From the NCBI GenBank assembly GCA_934636905.1, contig CAKUBJ010000009.1, positions 1 through 52,907 on the forward strand: 52,907 nucleotides of DNA, given 5' to 3'. The notes beneath the pieces were generated by a model. It ran no database searches and was not told the origin of the DNA. It saw only the letters and a program-made list of their open reading frames with translations. Made by a program: the position numbers and the translations under genes. The stretch comes from an uncultured Dysosmobacter sp. Its GTDB lineage: Bacteria > Bacillota > Clostridia > Oscillospirales > Oscillospiraceae. Shown here piece after piece: positions 14,759 to 22,809 of this stretch. Positions within the stretch are counted from its first letter, which is position 1. Each line of letters starts with the position of its first letter.

Positions 14759-15823
14759 TTATTCAAAGGAGATCTGAATCTTCACGTTGGTGCCTTCGGC
14801 GTCATCCGCCAGTTCGTCAAAAGCCTTCTGGGTATCCTCAACGCCCACGACCTTGGTAACGGCTTTCTCAACGGGGATCCGTCCCTGTTCCACCAGCGCG
14901 ATGCTCTGCTCGAAGTCGTAGGTGTTGAAGCACCACAGACCCACGGCATTATAATCACGGTAGGCAAAGTCAAACATGGGCAGCGTTACCTCGCCCACAG
15001 GCAGGCCGCTCTGGACGTAAGTGCCGCGCTTGCGCAGGGAGGCAAAGCAGTCCTTCATGGCGCTGTTGTTGCCGGAGCAGTCAATGGCGATATCCACGCC
15101 GTACTCCGTGTGCTTCATAATCTCCTGGGGAACGCTGACCTCGGCGGGGTTGAACACCTCGGTGGCACCCCAGTCGGCGCAGCGCTGACGGCGGATCGGC
15201 TTCACTTCGCTCATATAGATCTCGGAAGCGCCGGCTGCCTTGGCGCCCAGCAGAGAAAGCACGGCGGTGGGGCCGGCACCGGTAATCAGCACCTTATCGC
15301 CGATCTGCATATTGCCGCGGCGGAGGCCGTACAGCGCCAGAGACAGCGGCTCAATGCAGGCGCCCTGCTCAAAGGTGACGTTGTCGGGCAGCTTGCGGAG
15401 CTGATATTCCTTGACGTTGACATACTCGCCGAAGCCGCCGTAGGGCCACTGCAGGCCGGTGGCCGCAAACTGTTCGCACAGATGCTCCAGACCCATCCGG
15501 CAGTATTTGCACTTGCCGCAGTGCATCAGGGGCATAATGCACACCCGGTCGCCTACATGCCAGCGATTGTGATCCAGTTCGGAGCCAAGTTCTTCGATGA
15601 CGCCGGAGAACTCATGACCCATAACCAGAGGGCCCATATGGCCGGTAAGGGGGTGGGGACGATCGAACCACAGAGTCTGGACACCGTAAACATACTCGTG
15701 CAGGTCAGTGCCGCAGATGCCGCATCTCTTGACCTTAATCAAAGCCTCGTCGGACTTGATCTTGGGCACATCGATTTCTTCAAAGCGGATGTCGCGTTTG
15801 CCATAGTACCGTGCAGCTTTCAT
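14759..15823 (-). CDS. Zinc-dependent medium-chain dehydrogenase
   Basis: 354 aa. Catalytic zinc ligands C37 (CGICGTD) and H70-E71 (GHE); structural zinc site C102, C105, C108, C116; NAD-binding GAGPTAV near 188. Closest by eye to the butanediol/sorbitol/threonine dehydrogenase group (CGTDLHEY and the HPLTGHMGPLVMGHE stretch resemble 2,3-butanediol dehydrogenases). It would oxidise a secondary alcohol or polyol with NAD(P). Lying between an SDR dehydrogenase and the importer ATPase, it probably acts on the imported compound. The substrate is not determined. Confidence 0.9.
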   Translation of the reverse strand: MKAARYYGKRDIRFEEIDVPKIKSDEALIKVKRCGICGTDLHEYVYGVQTLWFDRPHPLTGHMGPLVMGHEFSGVIEELGSELDHNRWHVGDRVCIMPLMHCGKCKYCRMGLEHLCEQFAATGLQWPYGGFGEYVNVKEYQLRKLPDNVTFEQGACIEPLSLALYGLRRGNMQIGDKVLITGAGPTAVLSLLGAKAAGASEIYMSEVKPIRRQRCADWGATEVFNPAEVSVPQEIMKHTEYGVDIAIDCSGNNSAMKDCFASLRKRGTYVQSGLPVGEVTLPMFDFAYRDYNAVGLWCFNTYDFEQSIALVEQGRIPVEKAVTKVVGVEDTQKAFDELADDAEGTNVKIQISFE

Positions 15824-15905
15824 TATTCCTATCCTCCTACTAAATGGTTGTTCTCTCTTCCTGATGGCCTGTTCTCTTTTTTATGGAAAGTCATTCCGGC
15901 TGGGG

Positions 15906-16679
15906 TTACTGGAAAATCTTTCCTCCGGCAATGGTATAGTCTACCCCGGTAATATACGAGGCCTTATCGCTGGCAAGGAAGCACATCAGTTCCGCAATAT
16001 CCTCCGGCTCCGCCATGCGACCCAGAGGAATATCCCGCAGGAAGAACTTGCGGAACTCATCCGGCGTCATGCCGGAGATGGCCCCCCGCTGTTCAAAGAC
16101 TTCCTTCATAATATTGGTATTTACCGGGCCGGGGCAGATGGCGTTGACATTGATGTTGTACTCGGCCAGTTCCAGTGCCATGACTTTCGTCATCATCAGC
16201 ACTCCGGCCTTCGCCACGCAATATGCGCCGTTCATATCCTCGGGAATCTTTCCGGAAATCGAACCGATGTTTACAATGTGACCATAGCGATGATCCCGCA
16301 TCACTCTGGCAGCAGCCTGAGAAATGTACAGCGTGCCTTTCAGGTCAATGTTATTGATCCGATCCCAGAGTTCATCCGTCATATCGATCATTTTGCAGGC
16401 CACATTGATGCCTGCGCAGTTGGCCACGATGTCAATGGTGCCAAACCTGTCCACAACCGCCTGAACGGCCGTTTCGCAGGATTCCCGCCTGGACACATCG
16501 CACTTGATGCCCATGACGCTTCCGCCGTTCTGCTGAATTTCGGCCGCAGTGGCAGCTGCGCCCGCCTCGTTATAGTCCAAAATGGCAATCTTGGCGCCGT
16601 AGGAAGCCATCTTCATTGCCACGCACCGGCCAATCCCCTGTGCACCGCCGGTTACCAATGCAATCTTTCCGGTCAGCAT
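15906..16679 (-). CDS. Short-chain dehydrogenase/reductase
   Basis: 257 aa from MLTGKIALVT. The start at 16679 is preferred because GGAGGG lies six bases upstream; an ATG five codons earlier overlaps that site. Classical SDR motifs: TGGAQGIG (10-17), ANCAG near 87-90, catalytic Ser 140, Tyr 153 and Lys 157 (YCVAK), and the PGPVNTN turn. It oxidises or reduces a hydroxyl with NAD(P). With the zinc dehydrogenase next to it, a two-step oxidation or epimerisation of an imported sugar alcohol or acid is plausible. Confidence 0.9.
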   Translation of the reverse strand: MLTGKIALVTGGAQGIGRCVAMKMASYGAKIAILDYNEAGAAATAAEIQQNGGSVMGIKCDVSRRESCETAVQAVVDRFGTIDIVANCAGINVACKMIDMTDELWDRINNIDLKGTLYISQAAARVMRDHRYGHIVNIGSISGKIPEDMNGAYCVAKAGVLMMTKVMALELAEYNINVNAICPGPVNTNIMKEVFEQRGAISGMTPDEFRKFFLRDIPLGRMAEPEDIAELMCFLASDKASYITGVDYTIAGGKIFQ

Positions 16680-16779
16680 CGTCGATCCCTCCATATGTTA
16701 TTAGATCCCTGATATTGGGCAATATGCTTCCAACATGGCAGCTGGAAGCATATTGCTGTAAAATCAGGTGAATGAATTC

Positions 16780-18015
16780 TTAGAGAATGGGGCAGGCCAG
16801 CAGGGTGTCTCTGGGGAACTTGGAAATGACCAGCGGGCCGTCCTTGGTGATAACCAGTTCGTCCTCGATACGGGCGCCCACATGACCCTCACCGTCATAG
16901 GTTTCGATGGCGATGACCATGCCCTCTTTCAGTTCCACCGGATGCTCCAGGGAGAAGCTGCGCTCGATCATGGGACGCTCCCACAGGCACACGCCCAGAC
17001 CGTGGGCGAAGGCAAGGCCGAAGGACTCGCCCTGATTCTTGAAGCCCCAGTGATGGCAGTCGGGCCATGCGTTGACCACGTCAGCCGTGGTGTTGCCCAC
17101 GCGGCACTTGTCAATGCCGGCCAGAATCATCTGATAGGCGCTGTCATACACGCGTCTGGCCTGATCGCTGGGCTGGCCGCAGCAGAGCGTGCGGTAATAG
17201 CAGGTGTGATAGCCGTTGAACAGGGTGCAGATGTCGGCGAACACCATGTCACCGGGCTGAATCACGCGGTCGGAGGACAGATGGGGATGGGGATGAGCAC
17301 GGGTGCCGGAGGTCATCTGGATGTTGTGCACCCACTGGGAGCCCTGACGGTGCAGTTCCGCGGCAGCCACAGCCTGCAGTTCATTTTCCCGGGAGCCGGG
17401 GTGCAGTTCCTGCGCCATCCGGTAGAAGGCAGCGTCCACGCTGGCGGCTGCCTGCATCATAATCTGAATTTCGTCCTCGTTCTTGATTTCCCGGGCCGCG
17501 CACATGATTTCGGTGGCATCGCCGAAGGTGAAGCCCCGCTTGGTCATCTCGGTCAGCAGCTGGCCGTCGATCCGGTCCACGCCGATGGGATCCCGGGGAT
17601 CCAGATGGTTCTCTTCCAGAACCATCCGCAGGTCCTTCTCAAAGTTGTCCAGGTGTCCGCCGACGCCCCAGCTTGCAGGCAGTGCGCCGAACATGGTGGT
17701 GTGCGCCGGATAGGCCCGATCCGCGATCCAGGAGCAGTTGATCCGCTCGTTGGCCACTTCGGAGCCGAAGCCGAAGATATAGGGCTTGCCGCCCCGGGGG
17801 ACGATGGCATACCGCCCCATGTTGTCCACTTCGGGTGAAGCCACGGCAGTAGAGGTTGCGTAACGCTTGTTTTCAGTGGCAAACAGGATCAGGCAGGAAA
17901 AATCCGTCTCAGCCATGAACTTCTGAATCCGGCCTTCCCGATATTCGCGCATCCGGTTGAAATCGATCCGATCCTCATAATCGACCTGCATGGTTCCCTT
18001 GGTACCAAAAATCAT
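16780..18015 (-). CDS. M24 (creatinase/aminopeptidase P fold) protein lacking one metal ligand
   Basis: 411 aa. The start at 18015 is chosen for AAGGAGG six bases upstream. The N-terminal creatinase domain (1 to about 165) precedes the pita-bread domain. Four of the five usual metal ligands can be placed: D261 (FADIC), H338 (AHGLG), E371 (AIET) and E384 (IEDEL). The second Asp, normally in a Y.SD.TRT motif, is replaced in YHTCYYRT (C272). A missing ligand argues against ordinary peptidase activity. The fold also includes creatinase and the DMSP lyase DddP, which act on small non-peptide substrates, so hydrolysis or cleavage of a small metabolite in this pathway is a better guess. First gene of the operon. 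Confidence 0.78.
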   Translation of the reverse strand: MIFGTKGTMQVDYEDRIDFNRMREYREGRIQKFMAETDFSCLILFATENKRYATSTAVASPEVDNMGRYAIVPRGGKPYIFGFGSEVANERINCSWIADRAYPAHTTMFGALPASWGVGGHLDNFEKDLRMVLEENHLDPRDPIGVDRIDGQLLTEMTKRGFTFGDATEIMCAAREIKNEDEIQIMMQAAASVDAAFYRMAQELHPGSRENELQAVAAAELHRQGSQWVHNIQMTSGTRAHPHPHLSSDRVIQPGDMVFADICTLFNGYHTCYYRTLCCGQPSDQARRVYDSAYQMILAGIDKCRVGNTTADVVNAWPDCHHWGFKNQGESFGLAFAHGLGVCLWERPMIERSFSLEHPVELKEGMVIAIETYDGEGHVGARIEDELVITKDGPLVISKFPRDTLLACPIL

Positions 18016-18086
18016 AATGTTCCTCCTTTGCCGCAAGCTCTGCTCCTGCAGTCTTGGGCTTTTTGCCATACGATTTCTTGTGTTCG

Positions 18087-18129
18087 CTTGGTATACCAAG
18101 AGTATGCTCTTTCCATTCCAAAATGTCAA
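18087..18129 (-). promoter_or_regulatory. Operon promoter with GntR operator
   Basis: On the minus strand TTGACA (18129-18124), 17-bp spacer, CATACT (18106-18101). Immediately downstream is the perfect palindrome CTTGGTATACCAAG (18100-18087), covering the expected transcription start. A repressor bound there would block initiation. The core resembles GntR/FadR-family operators. Confidence 0.8.
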
Positions 18130-18556
18130 CAGGCAAACTCCCGATTCGACAAAGTTTGTGGATAGAGAAAAATTTCAAAGCCGGTCTTTGGTAAAATCTC
18201 ATCAAAACTTGGTTTTAATTTCAGTACAGTTTGTGCTGTTTAATCACAAATTTGTTGATAAAGGCACTTTTATATGGTGTGGGTGTGGACAGGATCCTTT
18301 CCTTTTCTCACGAAACAGAAAGCGGCATAGATCAGCTGTCCCCAGATCTCTCCTCTCCCCTTCCGAACTCCAGGAAATGCCGGGAGATCCGGTGTATCTT
18401 CCCGCCTCCGGCAGCAGCCGGCGGCGCCTCCTCCCTGCGTTGGCAGGTTCTCCGGATATTCCTCCAAAGCACGGCATTTTCTGTTACACCTATACAAACA
18501 TCCACGCTGTGGTTTTGTGCCCGTTCACAGTTTTCAATTTCCCTGCAAAAAAGTAG

Positions 18557-18612
18557 TTGCTTTTTCTTTGGATTATGGTACAATCAATTTGGGATACCAA
18601 AAAGGATACCAA
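18557..18612 (+). promoter_or_regulatory. GntR regulator promoter with autoregulatory operator
   Basis: TTGCTT (18557-18562), 16-bp spacer, TACAAT (18579-18584). TTGGGATACCAA (18589-18600) differs in one base from the operon operator, and a further half copy GGATACCAA follows at 18604-18612. The regulator probably represses itself. Confidence 0.7.
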
Positions 18613-18632
18613 ATGTACATAATGAGGAGCCG

Positions 18633-19322
18633 ATGATTTTGAATTTTTCTATCTCTTCTCCTGCCCCAATTTCGGAACTTCAGGACAAAAGCAAGCACAA
18701 TTTTGCCTATCAGCAGCTGAAGCAGTGGATTATTCAGGGGGAAATGCCGCCGGACACCATTCTGGTGGAGCGGCAGCTTTGTGAAATACTGCATCTCAGC
18801 CGCACTCCCATCCGCAGTGCACTTCAGGAGCTGGCACAGGAGGGCTTTGTCATGAATGCCCCGGGACGGGGCATGATGGTTTCCAGAGTCCAGATTGAGG
18901 ATGTCATTGAAATTTTCGAAATCCGCCAGTCTCTGGATGTGCTGGCTCTGGAACTGTTCATGAAGAATCCCATTCCCAGTGTGGTGGCCGCCATGGGTGC
19001 CACGGTGGATACCATGCGGACGGCGCTGGAGCAGGGCAACGGGCAGGATTTCATTACGGCGGACAGCCTGTTCCACGAACTTTATTCCCGCAACACCGGC
19101 AACCGGCGGCTGGAGAAGATCTGGCTGGATCTGTGCGAGCAGGAGCGCCGCATTGTCATGCTTACCATCAACGATCCCACCCGCATGAAGATGGCCTATG
19201 ACCATCATGTGGAAATCTTTTCGCGCATTGACCGCTGTGATGTGCCGGGGGCGCTGGAACAGCTGCGCCTGCACCTTCACGACGCCATGGAATATCATAT
19301 CCGCAAAATGTCCCGCCGGTGA
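18633..19322 (+). CDS. GntR-family (FadR/FCD subfamily) transcriptional regulator
   Basis: 229 aa. An N-terminal winged helix (about 20-85) contains ERQLCEILHLSRTPIRSALQ and EGFVMNAPGRGMMVS, diagnostic of GntR. The C-terminal helical FCD domain (about 90-225) has histidines typical of its metal/ligand pocket (FHELYSRNTGNRR, DHHVEIF, LHLHDAMEYH). FCD regulators usually sense an organic acid or sugar acid. The start at 18633 follows GAGGAG. It reads away from the catabolic operon, and matching palindromes lie at both promoters, so it likely senses the operon's substrate. Confidence 0.9.
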   Translation: MILNFSISSPAPISELQDKSKHNFAYQQLKQWIIQGEMPPDTILVERQLCEILHLSRTPIRSALQELAQEGFVMNAPGRGMMVSRVQIEDVIEIFEIRQSLDVLALELFMKNPIPSVVAAMGATVDTMRTALEQGNGQDFITADSLFHELYSRNTGNRRLEKIWLDLCEQERRIVMLTINDPTRMKMAYDHHVEIFSRIDRCDVPGALEQLRLHLHDAMEYHIRKMSRR

Positions 19323-19463
19323 CCTATGCCCCGGATGCTGCGGCAGGCATTTTCCTTCGCGTCCACGCATTTTCTCCGGATTTGCAGATTCCATGTCTGC
19401 CGGACAGCAATGCTTTCGGCGAAAACCAATGGCGTGATCTCGTCGTCGACAGACTCTATGGAA

Positions 19464-19487
19464 CCACTCGCTGAGCGAGTGGTTTTC
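19464..19487 (+). terminator. Terminator of the GntR gene
   Basis: AACCACTCGC and GCGAGTGGTT pair around TGA, followed by TTCATTCTG. It lies about 145 bp after the stop; the stretch between holds nothing recognisable. Confidence 0.7.
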
Positions 19488-19499
19488 ATTCTGTTGAAA

Positions 19500-19545
19500 A
19501 ACGCAGCCATGGGGAGATTTCTCTCTCCATGGCTGCTGCAATATC
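19500..19545 (-). terminator. Terminator of the aldolase remnant
   Basis: On the minus strand GCAGCCATGGAGAGA pairs with TCTCCCCATGGCTGC and runs into GTTTTT, just after the aldolase stop. Confidence 0.75.
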
Positions 19546-19568
19546 AACGCTGCTCCGGCCGGAAAGCC

Positions 19569-19818
19569 TTACTTCGCAAAGGCGGCTACGTCCGCCTTCG
19601 CCGCCTGCATGAAAATGTAGGTATCGCAGGCGTAGCCAATGAACTTCACGCCCAGATCCCGCCACTTTTTGCCGCCTTCCACGGTGTCGGCAAAGCAGCC
19701 GATTTTCACGCCCTTGGCATTGGCTTTGGCAATGATCTCCTTGATGGCCGCCACCACCTCCGGATGGTCGATTTCGCCCACATGACCCAGAGAGGCGGAC
19801 AGGTCTGCAAAGACCATT
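19569..19818 (-). pseudogene. C-terminal remnant of an HpcH/HpaI aldolase
   Basis: About 80 codons read DLSASLGHVGEIDHPEVVAA, then GVKIGCFADT and KFIGYACDTYIF before the stop. This matches the last third of HpcH/HpaI class II aldolases such as 2-keto-3-deoxy-rhamnonate aldolase. The usual protein has about 255 residues; the catalytic N-terminal two thirds are absent, homology ends near 19805, and a promoter for the next plus-strand gene starts 100 bp further on. The terminator is still intact. Such aldolases cleave keto-deoxy sugar acids, so the remnant fits the neighbouring sugar-type catabolic cluster. Confidence 0.75.
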
Positions 19819-19914
19819 AGGCGAATATTAGCCTCTTCTGCGGCTTTTTTGGATATTTTGTCAAAGCAATACGAAAAAGCGCAGCCTCTCCCCTGTGTTT
19901 TCTCTGATTTTCTA

Positions 19915-19943
19915 TTGAAATCCCGGGAAGAATCCATTATAAT
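19915..19943 (+). promoter_or_regulatory. Sigma-A promoter of the DUF1858 gene
   Basis: TTGAAA (19915-19920), 17-bp spacer, perfect TATAAT (19938-19943). The start codon is 37 bp downstream with AGGAGG between. Confidence 0.8.
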
Positions 19944-19979
19944 ACTGTTGTTGATTTTCAATATAGGAGGATCATTCCC

Positions 19980-20186
19980 ATGATCAATATTACCAAGGAT
20001 ACCATTATCGGCGATATTCTGGATATTGCCCCTCAGACCGCGCCCATTTTCCTGTCCATCGGGATGCACTGCCTGGGCTGCCCCTCTTCCCGTGGTGAAA
20101 CCGTGGAGGAAGCCTGCATGGTGCACGGCGTCGATGTGGACAAGCTGCTGGCTCTGGTCAACGAAGAGGCCAACAAGGCACAGTAA
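19980..20186 (+). CDS. DUF1858 small redox-disulfide protein
   Basis: 68 aa. The sequence TIIGDILDIAPQTAPIF is followed by GMHCLGCPSSRGETVEEAC, with a CxxC pair at C31 and C34 and a third Cys at 46. This is the DUF1858 domain, often found alone or fused to hybrid-cluster or FeS proteins in anaerobes and thought to be redox-active. It has a strong promoter and no partner gene nearby. Confidence 0.85.
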   Translation: MINITKDTIIGDILDIAPQTAPIFLSIGMHCLGCPSSRGETVEEACMVHGVDVDKLLALVNEEANKAQ

Positions 20187-20200
20187 TTTCATTGCAGAGG

Positions 20201-20414
20201 GACGCATATGGGATTTCCCATATGCGTCCTGAACCTGTCCGGAAGGGACGGGAACGCCCGTTGACGGGGAGGAAAGGTGTGTGCGGAAAACCCGGGAGGG
20301 GTTTTCTGCACGATTTCAATCAAAGCGTTTTTCGGCACGAAAAACGTCCCGCAGGAGCCTGATCCTGCGGGTGCATATGGGGAATCCCATATGCGTCCTG
20401 AACCTGTCCGGAAG
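20201..20414 (+). repeat. Hairpin-rich region with a duplicated 42-bp unit
   Basis: A 42-bp unit occurs at 20204-20245 and 20373-20414, differing at about three central bases. Each copy begins with a hairpin (GCATATGGG / CCCATATGC) and continues GTCCTGAACCTGTCCGGAAG. Between the copies are three more perfect or near-perfect hairpins: 20286-20306, 20324-20344 (CGTTTTTCG/CGAAAAACG) and 20348-20371 (CCCGCAGGA/TCCTGCGGG). No coding frame with a ribosome binding site is evident. It could be a structured RNA, a tandem terminator array or a degraded repeat element. Confidence 0.7.
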
Positions 20415-20457
20415 CGGATCTTTCCGGAAGGGACGCCAATCGGAAAGGAGAGAAACC

Positions 20458-21159
20458 ATGCGGGCGCTGGAACTGCCGCCCCGGCTGCGGCTGATTGCGG
20501 ACTGGGTGCCGGAGGGCGCCTGTCTGGCGGACGTAGGCACGGATCACGGGTATCTCCCCAACTGGCTCCGGCTTCACGGCAGGATCCGCAGTGCGGTGGC
20601 CAGCGACCTGCGGCCCGGCCCGCTGGAGCGGGCAAAGGCCGCCGGAAGGCTGTACGGAACCGACGGCATCGACTACCGCCTGTGCAGCGGCCTGTCAGGC
20701 GTCTCCCCTGCTGAGGCGGATACCATTGTGATTGCCGGCATGGGCGGAGAGACGATTCTCTCCATTCTGAAGGCGGCACCGTGGACGGCAGACGGCCGCC
20801 ACACGCTGCTGCTGCAGCCCCAGACTCATGAAGAGCTGGTGCGCCGGTATCTGGCGGAAAGCGGCTTTGCCATTTCCCGGGAAGCACTGGTGCGGGATCG
20901 CGGCACGCTGTACACCGTTATGGAGGCCAGAGCCGGGCGGATGGAACTGTCCCTCAGCCGGATCTGGGGGGGCGCGGAACTGACCCATGACCCCCTGGCC
21001 GACCGATACCTGATAGAAAAAATCATCCGCACCCAGACGGCGCTGGCAGGCGCAAAGCGCTCTGCCCGGCCGGCAGATGCGGCCAAAGCGGAGGAACTCC
21101 GGGACATTCTCACGGCTTTGCTCCGTGCAAGAGAGGAGTGGCGTCATGCCAACGGTTGA
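20458..21159 (+). CDS. trmK: tRNA (adenine-22-N1)-methyltransferase
   Basis: 233 aa. Rossmann methyltransferase with the SAM-binding motif LADVGTDHGYLPNWL (about 22-36) and the TrmK-specific IAGMGGETI (about 90-98) and LLQPQTHEELVR. It methylates A22 in tRNAs such as tRNA-Ser. Start after AAAGGAG. It overlaps the NIF3-like gene by 14 bp, the same pairing as in Bacillus (yqfN-yqfO). Confidence 0.92.
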   Translation: MRALELPPRLRLIADWVPEGACLADVGTDHGYLPNWLRLHGRIRSAVASDLRPGPLERAKAAGRLYGTDGIDYRLCSGLSGVSPAEADTIVIAGMGGETILSILKAAPWTADGRHTLLLQPQTHEELVRRYLAESGFAISREALVRDRGTLYTVMEARAGRMELSLSRIWGGAELTHDPLADRYLIEKIIRTQTALAGAKRSARPADAAKAEELRDILTALLRAREEWRHANG

Positions 21160-21943
21160 GCAAATTGAACAGGCGCTGTTCCGGCTCGCCCCGAAGGAAC
21201 TGGCCTTTGGCTGGGACAACGTAGGCCATCTGGAGGGTGACCCCCTTCAGGAGGTGCAGCGGGTTCTGGTGGCGCTGGACGTGACCGAAGCCGTGGTTTC
21301 CGAGGCGGAAGCCCTGGGCTGCCAGCTGATTGTGTCCCACCACCCTCTGATGAACGTCCGCTGGCACGAAAAGGAGATGCAGACCCTGCGGTCTGACCGT
21401 TATCTCGGGCATCTTCTCAGACGGCTGGTCAAGGCGGACATTTCCGTCATTTCCATGCATACCAATCTGGATATTGCCCCCGGCGGCGTCAACGACGCTC
21501 TGGCCGAGGCGCTGAGAATCGAGGACCCTGGGCCTCTGCCGGGGGACGAAAGCCGGCTCTGCCGGGTGGGACGGCTGAAAAACGCCGTAAAGCTGTCTGA
21601 CTTTGCAGCCGTTGTGTGCAAAGCCCTGAAGGCAAACGGCGTCCGCTACGCCGGGAACCGCCCGGTATCGTATGTGGCCGTAGGCGGCGGCGCCTGCGGG
21701 GATTCTATCGATACGGTCATTGACGCCGGGTGCGACACCTTCGTCACCTCGGATCTGACCTATCACCAGTTCCTGGACGCCGTCCCCAAGGGCATCAACC
21801 TCATTGACGCGGGGCACTTCCCCACGGAGGATCCTGTCTGTCAGCGGCTGACTGCTTATCTGAAAAGCGAATTTCCCACTCTCAGCGTGTCAAAATCCGC
21901 TTCCCATCAGGAAGCCATCCAATATTTTGTTGAAGGAGAATAA
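21146..21943 (+). CDS. NIF3-like dinuclear metal-centre protein
   Basis: 265 aa. Begins PTVEQIEQALFRLAPKELAF and has the family metal motifs WDNVGHLEGD, SHHPLM, HTNLDIAPGGVND and, near the end, DAGHFPTE. The start at 21146 follows GAGGAG inside the trmK 3' end. Members form toroidal hexamers with two metals per subunit; some have GTP cyclohydrolase activity, but the cellular role is unsettled. At 265 residues it is the short form without the inserted PII-like domain seen in Bacillus YqfO. Confidence 0.9.
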   Translation: MPTVEQIEQALFRLAPKELAFGWDNVGHLEGDPLQEVQRVLVALDVTEAVVSEAEALGCQLIVSHHPLMNVRWHEKEMQTLRSDRYLGHLLRRLVKADISVISMHTNLDIAPGGVNDALAEALRIEDPGPLPGDESRLCRVGRLKNAVKLSDFAAVVCKALKANGVRYAGNRPVSYVAVGGGACGDSIDTVIDAGCDTFVTSDLTYHQFLDAVPKGINLIDAGHFPTEDPVCQRLTAYLKSEFPTLSVSKSASHQEAIQYFVEGE

Positions 21944-21948
21944 CTACC

Positions 21949-22689
21949 ATGTCCGGACATTCCAAATGGCATAATATTCAGAAGACCAAGGGCGCTGCTG
22001 ACGCCAAGCGCTCCGCCGCGTTCACCAAGATTGCAAAAGAGATTATCGTGGCCGTGAAGGAAGGCGGCGGCTCCGGCGACCCCGCCAACAACTCCCGTCT
22101 GGCTACCGTCATTGCCAAGGCCAAGGCCGTCAATATGCCCAACGACAACATCAAGCGCACCATTGACAAGGCGCTGGGTGCCGGCAGCACGGAGAACTTC
22201 GAGTCCGTCACCTACGAGGGCTACGGCCCCGGCGGCGTGGCCGTTATCGTGGACGCTCTGACCGACAACCGCCAGCGCACCGCCCCCGAGGTGCGCCACG
22301 CTTTCGACAAGTGCAACGGCAATCTGGGCGCTCAGGGCTGCGTGTCCTGGAGTTTCGACAAGAAGGGCGTCATTGTCATTGACAACGAGGAGCAGGAACT
22401 GGACGAGGACACCGTCATGATGGACGCGCTGGAGGCCGGCGCCGCCGACTTTGAGGCTGACGGCATGGTGATGGAAGTCCGCTGCGAGCCGGACGATTTC
22501 AACACCGTGGTGAAGGTGCTGGAGGACAAGGGCTACACCTTCCTCTCCGCCGATATTGCCATGGTGCCCCAGAACTACATCTCCCTCACCGATGAGGGCG
22601 ACCTGAAGAATATGCAGAAGCTCATTGATATGCTGGAGGACAACGACGATGTCCAGAACGTCTGGCATAACTGGGAGAATCAGGACTGA
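21949..22689 (+). CDS. yebC: YebC/PmpR-family protein
   Basis: 246 aa, typical length, with the signature MSGHSKWHNIQKTKGAAD and the conserved GYGPGGVAVIVDALTDN. YebC proteins were named as DNA-binding regulators; some are now linked to translation of proline-rich stretches. It starts 5 bp after the NIF3-like stop, so it is probably the third gene of the trmK operon. Confidence 0.95.
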   Translation: MSGHSKWHNIQKTKGAADAKRSAAFTKIAKEIIVAVKEGGGSGDPANNSRLATVIAKAKAVNMPNDNIKRTIDKALGAGSTENFESVTYEGYGPGGVAVIVDALTDNRQRTAPEVRHAFDKCNGNLGAQGCVSWSFDKKGVIVIDNEEQELDEDTVMMDALEAGAADFEADGMVMEVRCEPDDFNTVVKVLEDKGYTFLSADIAMVPQNYISLTDEGDLKNMQKLIDMLEDNDDVQNVWHNWENQD

Positions 22690-22732
22690 GTTACCCCTCC
22701 CCTTCCCTGCACGTTTTCAAATGTGAAAAAAC

Positions 22733-22767
22733 CGCAGCGTGCCGAAAACTTTTTTCGGCACGCTGCG
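22733..22767 (+). terminator. Strong hairpin after yebC
   Basis: Sixteen-base arms CGCAGCGTGCCGAAAA / TTTTCGGCACGCTGCG around CTT. There is no T run after it, so it may be a weak terminator or part of the repeat next to it; a degenerate copy of the same stem occurs at 22841-22872. Confidence 0.55.
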
Positions 22768-22809
22768 ATTCTATGTACCGGCATCGGTGCTTTTCCCGGC
22801 ACAACAGAG

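Larger units (their letters stand above)
18016..18632. other. Divergent regulatory region between catabolic operon and GntR regulator
   Basis: This 617-bp gap holds the two facing promoters and their operator palindromes at its ends. Bases 18131-18540 between them contain no convincing gene; short open frames there lack ribosome binding sites. The stretch 18131-18260 is AT-rich compared with its surroundings. Confidence 0.6.

Noticed and set aside
18231..18632. A longer N-terminus for the GntR regulator
   Set aside because: The upstream in-frame extension crosses the promoter and operator, and the ATG at 18633 has a proper ribosome binding site and matches the family length.
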